21,236 bases of DNA from Bacteroidota bacterium (GTDB lineage: Bacteria; Bacteroidota; Bacteroidia; Bacteroidales; VadinHA17): assembly GCA_030613125.1 (NCBI GenBank), contig JAUWMO010000011.1, positions 1 to 21,236 on the forward strand. Direction: 5' to 3'. Below are positions 6,946-14,744 of this stretch, one piece after another. Within the stretch, counting starts at the first letter, position 1. Every line of letters starts with the position of its first letter. The notes beneath the pieces are model-generated. The model was not told where the DNA came from, ran no database searches, and saw nothing but the letters and a program-made list of their open reading frames with translations. Position numbers and translations under genes: made by a program.

Positions 6946-8334
6946 ATGTTTGATGTAAAAGTATACAAATCGCGCCGTACTCGATTGAAAGAACAAATTG
7001 GTTCAGGAATTATATTGTTCCTGGGAAATAATGAATCCAGTTTTAATTACCCTGCCAATACTTATCGTTTCAGACAAGACAGTGACTTCCTTTACTTTTT
7101 TGGAATAGATCATCCGGAACTTGCAGCTATAATTGATGTTGATTCAGGCGACGAATATATTTTTGGAAATGATTTTATTTTGGATGATATAATATGGATG
7201 GGTCCTCAACCTACGATTGAAGAACAGGCTATAATGGTTGGAGTAAAAAAGACTTTTCCATTAATAAAACTTGGTGATATGGTAAGGGAGACCAGTGCTA
7301 ATAAAAGAAAAATACATTACCTGCCTCCTTATCGTGGAGAAAATTTAATAAGAATCGGAGATTTGTTAAATACAACTCCATTAGTAGTAAATGAAAATGC
7401 TTCTGTTGAGCTTATTAAAGCGGTTATAAAACTGCGATCAATCAAAGAAGGATGTGAAATTAAGGAAATTGAAAAAGCCATTGAAATAGCATACCACATG
7501 CATATTACTGCCATGAAGATGGCTAAACCCGGGGTTATTGAAAGAGAGATAGCCGGAGCAATAGAAGGAATAGCCGCCAAAATGGGCGGAGGAATTTCAT
7601 TTCCGATAATTCTTAGCATCAACGGACAAACACTGCATAATCATTATCATGGTAATATATTAAAAGAAGGAAGGATGATGGTGACAGATGCCGGAGCAGA
7701 ATCTCTGCTTCATTATACAAGTGATATTACACGAACGGTGCCGGTAGGAGGTAAATTTAATGAAAGGCAGAGGCAGATATATGAAATTGTATTACAGGCA
7801 AATACTGAAACCATAAAGATTGTAAAACCGGGGGAAACAAATAAAAATACTCATTTGTTAGCCGCGGAAATAATAGCAATGGGACTTAAAGACCTGGGGT
7901 TTATGAAAGGGGATATAAAAGAAGCTGTTAAACAGGGAGCACATGCCTTGTTCTTTCCTCATGGGCTTGGACATCACATGGGCCTTGATGCTCATGATAT
8001 GGAGGGCCTGGGTGAAAACTATGTTGGTTATGATGATGAGATTAAGAGGAGTGATCAGTTTGGTTTTGCCTTCCTGAGATTTGGAAAAAAATATGAACCC
8101 GGACATGTATTTACCATAGAGCCAGGAATTTATTTTATACCTGCCCTGATTGACATGTGGAAAAGCAAAAACAAATTCGTTGACTTTATTAATTATGATA
8201 AGGTAGAGAAGTATAAAGATTTTGGAGGCATTCGCATTGAGGATAATATACTTGTAACTTCAGAAGGGTACAGAGTTCTTGGAAAACCCATTCCAAAAAC
8301 AATAACAGAAATTGAAGAAACTATGCGGGGTTAA
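6946..8334 (+). CDS. pepP: Xaa-Pro aminopeptidase (peptidase family M24B)
   Basis: Metallo-aminopeptidase that removes N-terminal residues preceding proline. From the ATG at 6946 the protein has 462 residues. An N-terminal AMP_N-like domain (about 1-150; YRFRQDSDFLYFFG) is followed by the pita-bread M24 domain. The dimetal ligands are visible in order: Asp in VTDAGAE, Asp in YTSDITRT, His in FFPHGLGHHMGLDAHD, Glu in FTIEPGIY and Glu in GGIRIEDN. The open frame extends back to a TTG at 6889, but those 19 extra residues do not look like the conserved start, whereas MFDVKVYKSRR fits the family; I therefore chose 6946. It ends nine bases before the stop of the convergent iron-sulfur subunit gene. 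Substrate range within the family cannot be told. Confidence 0.93.
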   Translation: MFDVKVYKSRRTRLKEQIGSGIILFLGNNESSFNYPANTYRFRQDSDFLYFFGIDHPELAAIIDVDSGDEYIFGNDFILDDIIWMGPQPTIEEQAIMVGVKKTFPLIKLGDMVRETSANKRKIHYLPPYRGENLIRIGDLLNTTPLVVNENASVELIKAVIKLRSIKEGCEIKEIEKAIEIAYHMHITAMKMAKPGVIEREIAGAIEGIAAKMGGGISFPIILSINGQTLHNHYHGNILKEGRMMVTDAGAESLLHYTSDITRTVPVGGKFNERQRQIYEIVLQANTETIKIVKPGETNKNTHLLAAEIIAMGLKDLGFMKGDIKEAVKQGAHALFFPHGLGHHMGLDAHDMEGLGENYVGYDDEIKRSDQFGFAFLRFGKKYEPGHVFTIEPGIYFIPALIDMWKSKNKFVDFINYDKVEKYKDFGGIRIEDNILVTSEGYRVLGKPIPKTITEIEETMRG

Positions 8335-8343
8335 AAGTTATTA

Positions 8344-9084
8344 TCAGGAAATTTTTGCAGCAAGAAATTCCCTGTTCAAACGTGCTATGTTTGTGAGTGA
8401 TATTTCTTTCGGACATTCAGCCTCACAAGCACCTGTATTTGTGCAATTTCCAAATCCCAATTCATCCATTTTCTTAATCATAGCCTGTACCCTTTCTTTG
8501 GCTTCAACCTGTCCCTGTGGAAGAACAGCATATTGTGAAACTTTTGCAGATATAAAAAGCATTGCGGAAGCATTTTTACAAGCTGCAACACAGGAACCAC
8601 AACCTATACATACCCCGGCATCAAATGCTATTTCTGAATTTTCTTTTTTGATAGGGATGGAATTTGCTTCCGGTGCTGCACCTGTATTTACCGAAATATA
8701 TCCACCGGATTGTATTAACTCGTCAAACGCATTTCTGTCTATAATCAGATCTTTGAGTACTGGAAAAGCTTTGGAACGCCAGGGTTCCACCGTGATTTTA
8801 TCTCCGTCCTTGAAAGCACTCATACTCAGTTGACAGGTAGTCACCCCTTTTTGAGGACCATTGGGACGGCCGTTGATATATAAGCCGCAGCTCCCGCAGA
8901 TGCCTTCCCTGCAATCACTGTCAAAAGCGATGGGAATCTCACCCTCCATGATAATTTTCTCATTCAAATAATCCAACATCTCTAGGAAGGTCATTTCTTT
9001 GGAAACATCATCCAATTTATATGTAACAAATTTTCCTTTATCTTGTGAAGTTTTCTGTCGCCAGATTTTAAGTGTTATTTTCAT
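8344..9084 (-). CDS. sdhB: Succinate dehydrogenase/fumarate reductase iron-sulfur subunit
   Basis: Passes electrons between the flavoprotein and the membrane cytochrome b through three iron-sulfur clusters. In this 246-residue protein the [2Fe-2S] ligands are C58, C63, C66 and C84 (CREGICGSC and TTC). The C-terminal ferredoxin-like domain has C159, C162, C165 and C169 (CIGCGSCVAAC) and C214, C220 and C224 (CTNTGACEAECP), which supply the [4Fe-4S] and [3Fe-4S] clusters. All expected ligands are present. It is the last gene of the C-A-B operon, 61 bases after the flavoprotein gene. The sequence does not decide whether the complex works mainly as succinate:quinone reductase or as fumarate reductase. 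Confidence 0.96.
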   Translation of the reverse strand: MKITLKIWRQKTSQDKGKFVTYKLDDVSKEMTFLEMLDYLNEKIIMEGEIPIAFDSDCREGICGSCGLYINGRPNGPQKGVTTCQLSMSAFKDGDKITVEPWRSKAFPVLKDLIIDRNAFDELIQSGGYISVNTGAAPEANSIPIKKENSEIAFDAGVCIGCGSCVAACKNASAMLFISAKVSQYAVLPQGQVEAKERVQAMIKKMDELGFGNCTNTGACEAECPKEISLTNIARLNREFLAAKIS

Positions 9085-9145
9085 TACGGTGGTACTTAAA
9101 TATTTAAAAATTCATCCTGTTGGTTAGGAGAAATATATAATGGCT

Positions 9146-11065
9146 CTATTTATAACTTCTTTGGGTGACTTTAACGAATTCAAACGTCAACTGCTCCTTA
9201 TGTAATTTGGGAGGTGTGTTTTCGTCAACATATTCCCAGGAAGCCACATAGGAGTAATTTTCATCGTCCCGTTTGGGTTCTCCTTCTTTAGTTTGAAATT
9301 CTTCCCGGAAATGAGCACCGCAGGATTCTTTTCGATTCAAGGCATCTAAAATAATTAACTGAGCAAGGTCAAAGAAATCAGCGACCCGCTTGGCTTTTTC
9401 AAATTCCTGATTCAATTCATACAGCCCTCCGGGTATTTTGAGATCTTTCCAGAATTCATCATTTAGCTCTTTTATCATTTCCAGAGCTTTTTTAAGTCCC
9501 TCCTCATTTCGTTGCATACCAGAATATGTCCATAAAATATTTCCGAGCTTTTTATGAAATGATTTAACCGTTTGAGAACCATTTATTGATAGTAATTTTT
9601 TTAATTTCTCCAAGACTTCCTTTTCGGCTTGTTCAAATTCTGGGGTATCGGTAGATATTGTTGGGGTCATTATTTCATCAGCCAGATAATCGCCAATGGT
9701 CACGGGAAGGATGAAGTATCCATCGCCTGCGCATTGCATAAGAGAGCTAGCCCCCAAGCGGTTGGCACCATGGTCGCTGAAATTAGCCTCACCGATAGCA
9801 TACAATCCGGGAATAGTGGTCATCAGATTAAAATCCACCCATAAACCACCCATTGTGTAATGAGAAGCCGGATAGATACGCATAGGTTCTTCATAGGGAT
9901 TGATCCCGGTTACTTTACGATACAGATCGAAAAGGGTACCGTACTTTCCAACAATAGTTTCCTTTCCCTGGTTTTGAATGGCATCTCTGAAATCCAGATA
10001 AACTGCAAGACCCGTTTTACCAACACCATAACCTGCATCACATCTTTCTTTTGCGGCTCTTGAAGCCACATCCCTTGGGACAAGATTCCCGAAAGCAGGA
10101 TATTTGCGTTCGAGATAATAATCCCTGTCTTCTTCGGGCACTTCGTTAGGGGGGCGCTTTTCATCCTTTTTTTTAGGGACCCATACTCTACCATCGTTTC
10201 TAAGAGATTCAGACATCAGGGTGAGTTTAGACTGGTATTCATTTAAAACAGGAATACTGGTGGGATGGATTTGTGCCATGCTCGGATTAGCAATTAGTGC
10301 TCCTTTTTTATAAGCTGCAAGCGCAGCTGAGCCATTAGAATTAATAGCCAGAGTAGAGAGGTAATATATTGTTCCATATCCCCCTGTAGCGAAAACAATA
10401 GCATGGGCAGAATGCCGTTCAATTTCACCTGTTAGCAAGTTTCTTGTAATAATCCCTCTGGCTTTTCCTTCAATCACTACTAAATCGAGTACATCTCTGC
10501 GACTGAATAATTTTATCTTGCCTGCTTTTATTTGTCTGCTCATGGCTTGGTATGCTGCCAGGGTACATTGCTGGCCTGTTTGTCCTTGCGCATAAAAGGT
10601 TCTGGAAACCTGAACTCCTCCAAATGAACGATTCGCAAGATAGCCACTGTATTCCCTTGCAAATGGTACACCCTGGGCTACATACTGATCAATAATGTTA
10701 TTGGAGATTTCTGCGGCTCGGTAAACATTGGCCTCCCTTGCCCGGAAATCACCCCCCTTGATCATATCATAAAACAGGCGATAATCACTGTCAGCATCGT
10801 TCTTATAATTTTTGGTTGCATTGATCCCTCCCTGAGAAGCAATGGAGTGTGCTCTTCTTGGTGAGTCATGAAACACAAATACTTTTACGTTATATCCAAG
10901 TTCTCCAAGTGATGCAGCTGCCGATGCACCTGCTGCACCGGCTCCAACAACAATAATATCCAGCTTCTTTTTGTTTGCAGGACTAACAAGTTTTACGGAG
11001 GCCTTGTGTTTTGTCCATTTTTCAGCCAACAGTCCTTCGGGTATTTTAGCATTTAATTTTGTCAT
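9146..11065 (-). CDS. sdhA: Succinate dehydrogenase/fumarate reductase flavoprotein subunit
   Basis: Catalytic subunit interconverting succinate and fumarate on the cytoplasmic side of the inner membrane. The 639-residue protein has the FAD fold GAGAAGAS at 41-48 and the covalent-FAD histidine H73 in AHSIASQGGINA. It also has GQTGQQC, HPTSIPV, the active-site segment NLVPRDVASRA with the catalytic arginine, SHYTMGGLWVD and GANRLGASSLMQ. Length and the insertion after ESLRNDGRVWVP resemble the type-B enzymes of Bacteroidota and epsilonproteobacteria, which use a single diheme cytochrome b. It begins 17 bases after the cytochrome gene stop. It is homologous to nadB elsewhere in the window but clearly distinct in length and capping domain. 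Confidence 0.97.
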   Translation of the reverse strand: MTKLNAKIPEGLLAEKWTKHKASVKLVSPANKKKLDIIVVGAGAAGASAAASLGELGYNVKVFVFHDSPRRAHSIASQGGINATKNYKNDADSDYRLFYDMIKGGDFRAREANVYRAAEISNNIIDQYVAQGVPFAREYSGYLANRSFGGVQVSRTFYAQGQTGQQCTLAAYQAMSRQIKAGKIKLFSRRDVLDLVVIEGKARGIITRNLLTGEIERHSAHAIVFATGGYGTIYYLSTLAINSNGSAALAAYKKGALIANPSMAQIHPTSIPVLNEYQSKLTLMSESLRNDGRVWVPKKKDEKRPPNEVPEEDRDYYLERKYPAFGNLVPRDVASRAAKERCDAGYGVGKTGLAVYLDFRDAIQNQGKETIVGKYGTLFDLYRKVTGINPYEEPMRIYPASHYTMGGLWVDFNLMTTIPGLYAIGEANFSDHGANRLGASSLMQCAGDGYFILPVTIGDYLADEIMTPTISTDTPEFEQAEKEVLEKLKKLLSINGSQTVKSFHKKLGNILWTYSGMQRNEEGLKKALEMIKELNDEFWKDLKIPGGLYELNQEFEKAKRVADFFDLAQLIILDALNRKESCGAHFREEFQTKEGEPKRDDENYSYVASWEYVDENTPPKLHKEQLTFEFVKVTQRSYK

Positions 11066-11082
11066 AATCTGATGCTTACTTG

Positions 11083-11727
11083 TTATTTAAAAAAGTATAT
11101 GATCACTGGAATTATGGCAAATCCCAATGGTACAATGATCGAATATAATGTTCCAATCAATTTGATCGTAGGTGTATATTTTGGATGATTTAATCCAATG
11201 GTCTGAAAAGCTGACTGGAAAGCATGATGTAAATGAAAAGCCAGAAAAAGGAAGCATATCAAATAAATGATCGAATAAACAGGTATTTTAAACAATTTAT
11301 GTGCCATATCATAGAAGTTTTCCGGATCACCTTCAACCCAGCCAAGTTTGACAAAGTAAAAATTCACAAAATGTATAATGAGGAAAATGAATATTATTAC
11401 TCCGAGATAAATCATATATTTTGAGAAGAAGGATGTCTGTGATGAATGATGTTTAATATATTTTTTTGGCCGGGCTAGCCAGTTTTGGATCTGAAGGATC
11501 ACTCCCCAGGTAATATGAATCAGGAATCCTGCAAACAGTACCAATTCAAATGCCTTAATTATTGGATTGGCAGCCATAAAATTGGCGGCATTATTAAAAG
11601 GATTGGGATCATCTGATAAAAGAAAAAGATTAATTGTAAGATGAACCAGAAGAAAAATAATCAAAAAAAGGCCGGCAAGGGCCATAACAATTTTTTTTGC
11701 GACTGATGTACCAAGAAAACTTCTCAT
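11083..11727 (-). CDS. sdhC: Succinate dehydrogenase/fumarate reductase cytochrome b subunit
   Basis: Membrane anchor of the complex, expected to bind two b-type hemes and quinone. The 214-residue protein has five hydrophobic segments near 12-37, 58-80, 104-127, 150-172 and 185-212. Histidines lie in or beside the membrane segments at positions suitable for heme binding: H29 (LVHL), H71 (LIHITWG), H119 (IIHFVNF) and the FHLHHAFQS cluster. One five-helix anchor, instead of separate SdhC and SdhD, marks the type-B complex. It is first in the operon. The 160 bases upstream include a short inverted repeat at 11817-11832 that could be a regulator site. No exact TAnnTTTG element was found for it. 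Confidence 0.93.
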   Translation of the reverse strand: MRSFLGTSVAKKIVMALAGLFLIIFLLVHLTINLFLLSDDPNPFNNAANFMAANPIIKAFELVLFAGFLIHITWGVILQIQNWLARPKKYIKHHSSQTSFFSKYMIYLGVIIFIFLIIHFVNFYFVKLGWVEGDPENFYDMAHKLFKIPVYSIIYLICFLFLAFHLHHAFQSAFQTIGLNHPKYTPTIKLIGTLYSIIVPLGFAIIPVIIYFFK

Positions 11728-11816
11728 GAGGTTTTATAATTGATGTTAATTAACTTACGAAAATAATTTTGAATATTTATGAAGTCATAAATGTATTTTT
11801 TTATATATGTTTATGC

Positions 11817-11832
11817 AATGTTGCAAAACATT
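11817..11832. promoter_or_regulatory. Short inverted repeat between sdhC and the broken hydrolase
   Basis: AATGTT, spacer GCAA, AACATT: a perfect 6-bp dyad with a four-base spacer, a geometry similar to CRP/FNR-family operators. It lies about 90 bases upstream of sdhC and 56 bases before the decayed hydrolase. Redox or carbon control of the operon would make sense, but the sequence is AT-rich and the match may be chance. Confidence 0.25.
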
Positions 11833-11887
11833 ATTTCAATAATTTAAAATTAGTCTAAAAAGTAGTATAAATAAGTTGATTTGATAA

Positions 11888-12117
11888 ATGGTTCACTCAA
11901 TTAAGTTCAAAACGTTAAGAATCCGGTTCCGTGATGAAGGTACAGGATTTCCGATCATACTATGGAGTTGCTTGCCGAATCAGTAAAAAAGGTTATGGAT
12001 TATCTTAGTCTTGAAAAAGTTTTCCTGATGAGTCATTCAATCGGGGGCTATGTAACACTCGCATTTCTGGATTTGTATCCTGAACGTTTAAGTGGATTTT
12101 CATTAATACAAAAGTAA
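11888..12117 (+). pseudogene. Decayed alpha/beta hydrolase fragment
   Basis: Two out-of-frame pieces of one alpha/beta hydrolase are joined here. The first, from ATG 11888 to a stop at 11986, reads up to IRFRDEGTGFPIIL, the usual first strands of these enzymes, then turns to nonsense. The second frame, from 11962 to a stop at 12117 (51 residues), contains LAESVKKVMDYLSLEKVFL and SHSIGGYVTLAF, the nucleophile elbow in which the usual GHSxGG appears as SHSIGG. About 40-50 residues that should hold the oxyanion loop HG and the following helix are missing at the junction. Everything after the segment DLYPERLSGFSL, including the catalytic Asp and His, is absent. The remnant ends ten bases before the convergent S41 protease stop. 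I infer internal and 3' deletions in a formerly complete gene of about 260 residues. Confidence 0.8.
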
Positions 12118-12127
12118 TTCCGGGGAA

Positions 12128-13741
12128 TTATTCAGATAAATATTTCACTGCTTCCTGAAGTGTATAATCAATATCTCTCCAGATAGGATAAAAACCTGCA
12201 TTGTCTAACATATTTCTCGCAATATATGCTTTAATTTCAGTATGTATCAGGAATTCTGATTCTTCAATATCCTTTTGTGAAGGTTTAACACCATTGGATG
12301 CTGCATATTTGACAAATTTGTTGAAAAGATCTTGTAATTCCAGATATATTTTAAGATCTGTGACATTTTTATAAGCCTCAAGTGAAGACCGGTTCTGGTC
12401 AGTATATTTAAAGGCGTACCGGTACATCAGGCCCCTGTTCCTCACTTGTCTGAAATAAGGTGTTATTCCGGTCGTATCAATAGGAATAAAAATATCAGGC
12501 ATAATTCCGCCTCCGCCATATACAATTTTTCCTTCAGGTGTGGTATATTTCAATGAATCAGCAAAATGAATACTATCCGCTATCTGGAATTCACCGTTCA
12601 GGTATCTATCCTGTAAATCATGGTAATAGTCTTCAGTTCCGTTTGTATATGGCTTTTGAATGCAACGGCCTGTTGGAGTATAATACCTGGCAACAGTAAG
12701 CCTTATCATACTGCCATCATGAAGTACAAGGGGTTCCTGGACTAATCCCTTTCCAAAGGATCGCCGGCCCATTATGGTACCTCTGTCATTGTCCTGAATA
12801 GCTCCTGCAAGGATTTCACTGGCCGAAGCAGACAGTTCATCTAACAGTACAATAACTTTTCCTTTCTGAAATTTACCCGCTCCGTCAGCATAAAAATTTT
12901 CCCTTGCCTGTGAACGTCCTTCGGTATATACAATTAATTTTCCTTTACTTAAAAACTGGTTTGCCATTTTGGTGGCAACATCCATGTACCCACCACTGTT
13001 TCCCCTAAGGTCAACAATCAGTTGGTTCATCCCTTCCTGTCCCAGTTTATCCAGAGCTTTCTGAAATTCGTTATAAGTAGTTCTGGCAAACTTGCTGATT
13101 TTAATATATCCTGTAGAGTCATTAACTATATATGCAGCGTCAACACTGTAAAGCGGAATTTTGTCCCTGGTTATATCAAAATCGAGTATTTCAGTAGTAG
13201 ATCTCCTTTGTATACCAACTTTTACTTTTGTTCCTCTGGGACCTTTGAGTTTTTTCACAATATCGTCCTGATGAATTTTAACGCCTGCCACAATTCTATC
13301 ATTTATCCTTACAATTCTGTCGCCAGCAATGATCCCAACCTTTTCAGATGGACCACCAGAAATTACATTTATTATTATTACTGTATCATTGGGCATATTG
13401 AATGAGACACCTATCCCCTCAAAATTTCCCTCAAGGGGTTCAGAAATTCTTGCAACATCCCTGGCAGGAATATAAATTGAATGTGGATCAAGCTGTTCCA
13501 GAATGTTAGGGATAGCCACCTCCTCAAGGTCTTTACGGTCTACTGAATCAACGTATTCGGCCTCAATGAAGTTGAGAATACCACTCAATTTATCAATCCT
13601 CAAATTAAAAACACTTCCCTGATTTATCTGGGACTTATTTAGTTGAATACCTAATAAGATACCTCCTGCCAATACAATTGAAAGCAGAATTGGAAGGTAA
13701 ATTGTGATTTTTTTATTCTGATATTTGTTATTTTTTTGCAT
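12128..13741 (-). CDS. S41-family C-terminal processing peptidase with PDZ domain
   Basis: Periplasmic, membrane-anchored serine protease of the CtpA/Prc family, which trims or degrades envelope proteins from their C-termini. In the 537-residue protein a signal anchor lies at 12-33. A PDZ domain spans about 100-185 (GIGVSFNMPND, GDRIVRINDR). The protease core contains DLRGNSGGY and SASASE with the predicted nucleophile S306 and, 25 residues on, K331 in RRSFGKGLVQE, the Ser/Lys dyad. The C-terminal part, about 400-537, resembles the extension common in Bacteroidota members. It follows the dCMP deaminase gene by 33 bases, so the two are probably co-transcribed. Target proteins cannot be inferred. 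It converges with the broken hydrolase. All catalytic residues are present. Confidence 0.93.
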   Translation of the reverse strand: MQKNNKYQNKKITIYLPILLSIVLAGGILLGIQLNKSQINQGSVFNLRIDKLSGILNFIEAEYVDSVDRKDLEEVAIPNILEQLDPHSIYIPARDVARISEPLEGNFEGIGVSFNMPNDTVIIINVISGGPSEKVGIIAGDRIVRINDRIVAGVKIHQDDIVKKLKGPRGTKVKVGIQRRSTTEILDFDITRDKIPLYSVDAAYIVNDSTGYIKISKFARTTYNEFQKALDKLGQEGMNQLIVDLRGNSGGYMDVATKMANQFLSKGKLIVYTEGRSQARENFYADGAGKFQKGKVIVLLDELSASASEILAGAIQDNDRGTIMGRRSFGKGLVQEPLVLHDGSMIRLTVARYYTPTGRCIQKPYTNGTEDYYHDLQDRYLNGEFQIADSIHFADSLKYTTPEGKIVYGGGGIMPDIFIPIDTTGITPYFRQVRNRGLMYRYAFKYTDQNRSSLEAYKNVTDLKIYLELQDLFNKFVKYAASNGVKPSQKDIEESEFLIHTEIKAYIARNMLDNAGFYPIWRDIDYTLQEAVKYLSE

Positions 13742-13774
13742 TCAATTGAATATTAACTTATAAACAAGTCCAAA

Positions 13775-14224
13775 CTACAATTTCATATAAACAGTTTCAA
13801 TATTTGCTCGTTCTAAAAGATCCAAACCCGTTTCATTACGGTACTTTTCAGAAAAGACAACCCTTTTTATACCTGATTGTATAATAAGTTTTGAACATTC
13901 CAGACAAGGAGAGGAGGTAACATACAGTGTTGCATTTTCACTGCTGTTATTTGATTTAGCAACTTTCGTAATTGCATTGGCTTCTGCATGTAAAACATAA
14001 GGTTTGGTCTTACCTGTATCGTCTTCACAAATATTCTCAAATCCTGCCGGTGTCCCATTATAACCATCTGATATTATCATCCGGTCTTTCACAATTAATG
14101 CTCCGACTTTTTTTCTGATACAATACGAATTTTCAGCCCAGGTCCCAGCCATTTCAAGGTAGCGTTTATCAAATTGTGTTTGTCTTTCTCCGTATGGCTT
14201 CAACGGGCTGCTTTTTTCATTCAT
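13775..14224 (-). CDS. Deoxycytidylate (dCMP) deaminase family protein
   Basis: Zinc hydrolase predicted to deaminate dCMP to dUMP, supplying thymidylate synthesis; the same family includes ComEB. The 149-residue protein has the zinc and proton-shuttle motif HAEANAI (H79, E81) and SPCLEC (C107, C110), plus GYNGTPAGFENICEDD, a loop typical of dCMP deaminases rather than cytidine or tRNA adenosine deaminases. The length is normal. The start at 14224 lies only about 20 bases downstream of the terminator of tRNA-Leu, so its transcript must come from read-through or from a promoter inside the tRNA region. It is followed at 33 bases by the S41 protease gene, a likely but functionally unrelated operon partner. 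Confidence 0.92.
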   Translation of the reverse strand: MNEKSSPLKPYGERQTQFDKRYLEMAGTWAENSYCIRKKVGALIVKDRMIISDGYNGTPAGFENICEDDTGKTKPYVLHAEANAITKVAKSNNSSENATLYVTSSPCLECSKLIIQSGIKRVVFSEKYRNETGLDLLERANIETVYMKL

Positions 14225-14244
14225 TTCAGTGGCAATTTACATAT

Positions 14245-14268
14245 AAAAACCCTCATAAAAGAGGGCTT
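14245..14268 (-). terminator. Intrinsic terminator after tRNA-Leu
   Basis: Read on the minus strand: AAGCCCTC, loop TTTTAT, GAGGGTTTTT. The stem CCCTC/GAGGG is perfect and extended by a G-T pair and A-T pairs into the T run. It begins six bases after the tRNA 3' end and stands just before the dCMP deaminase start. Confidence 0.75.
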
Positions 14269-14273
14269 GTTTG

Positions 14274-14357
14274 TACCCAGGGCCGGGGTCGAACCGGCAC
14301 GGTATTGCTACCACTGGTGTTTGAGACCAGCGCGTCTACCAATTCCGCCACCTGGGC
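14274..14357 (-). tRNA. tRNA-Leu (anticodon CAA)
   Basis: The minus strand gives an 84-base class II tRNA. The acceptor stem GCCCAGG pairs with CCTGGGT (G1-U72 wobble), with discriminator A73. The D arm contains GGCGGAATTGGTAGACGC, typical of tRNA-Leu. The anticodon stem CTGGT/ACCAG encloses CTCAAAC, giving anticodon CAA for UUG codons. A long variable arm (GGTAGCAATACC) and the T arm GCCGG-TTCGACC-CCGGC follow. CCA is not encoded, as the next bases are CA. A terminator follows immediately. Nothing suggests the gene is broken. Confidence 0.95.
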
Positions 14358-14421
14358 TTGTACAAAAAACAATTTTTATAATAATATTAAGCAAAATATA
14401 TAACAGTTAATTCTTACTGCT

Positions 14422-14434
14422 GGTGGCGGAATTG
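14422..14434 (+). repeat. Inverted partial copy of the tRNA-Leu D-arm region
   Basis: GGTGGCGGAATTG on the plus strand is identical to bases 6-18 of the neighbouring minus-strand tRNA (its complement lies at 14340-14352), giving a 13-bp inverted repeat 69 bases apart. The surrounding bases do not fold into a tRNA, so it is a fragment: a leftover of a second tRNA-Leu gene, of a rearrangement, or of an element that inserted at the tRNA. Confidence 0.55.
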
Positions 14435-14464
14435 TCCCTCACTACTACCTGGCCCCTTCCTAAA

Positions 14465-14481
14465 ATAGTCCACCGGACTAT
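14465..14481. repeat. Perfect short hairpin, possible dispersed repeat
   Basis: ATAGTCC, loop ACC, GGACTAT: a 7-bp perfect stem with a three-base loop, following a GC-rich patch (GGCCCCTTCCTAAA). It is compact and regular like REP-type or insertion-derived repeats. No second copy occurs in this window, and no T run follows, so it is not an obvious terminator. Confidence 0.4.
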
Positions 14482-14703
14482 CTGAAGTATGAAAGTTGAA
14501 TTAAAAACGATGATAAAATTCTTCATTCATTAATCATCTTTCATCATTTCCAAAATTCACCAGAAGAATGGATTGCGAAGATAATTATAAGTTTTAGCAG
14601 CACAAAACTTTTAAATAAAGAAAAATAATCAGATATTCACCTACATGCTTTTTAACATTTATAAAATTGATATTTGTTAGCTTTTTTCTATAAAGCATCT
14701 TGT

Positions 14704-14711
14704 TAACTTTG
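14704..14711 (+). promoter_or_regulatory. Candidate -7 promoter element for the aldehyde dehydrogenase
   Basis: TAACTTTG matches TAnnTTTG and lies 33 bases before the ATG at 14745. The nearest upstream TTTG is at 14673-14676, 27 bases away, somewhat too far for a standard -33 element. Confidence 0.4.
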
Positions 14712-14744
14712 CTGATACGTAACTAAAAAAATTTTCAAACCAAA

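Larger units (their letters stand above)
14358..14744. other. Gene-free region with tRNA fragment and hairpin
   Basis: Between the tRNA and the aldehyde dehydrogenase there is no credible reading frame. The left third holds an inverted 13-base copy of part of the tRNA (14422-14434) and a perfect 7-bp hairpin (14465-14481) in an unusually GC-rich patch. The right part is AT-rich and holds the candidate promoter of the dehydrogenase (14704-14711). Confidence 0.6.

Noticed and set aside
8312..8833. 173-codon plus-strand reading frame
   Set aside because: It is antisense to the iron-sulfur subunit gene, whose cysteine motifs are complete; the reverse frame has cysteine- and proline-rich low-quality composition and no family resemblance.
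2130..11065. nadB and sdhA as a recent gene duplication
   Set aside because: They are ancient members of one flavoprotein superfamily with different lengths, capping domains and signature motifs.
13022..13405. 127-codon plus-strand frame
   Set aside because: Antisense shadow of the S41 protease, rich in Y, F, S and N as expected for the reverse of coding DNA.
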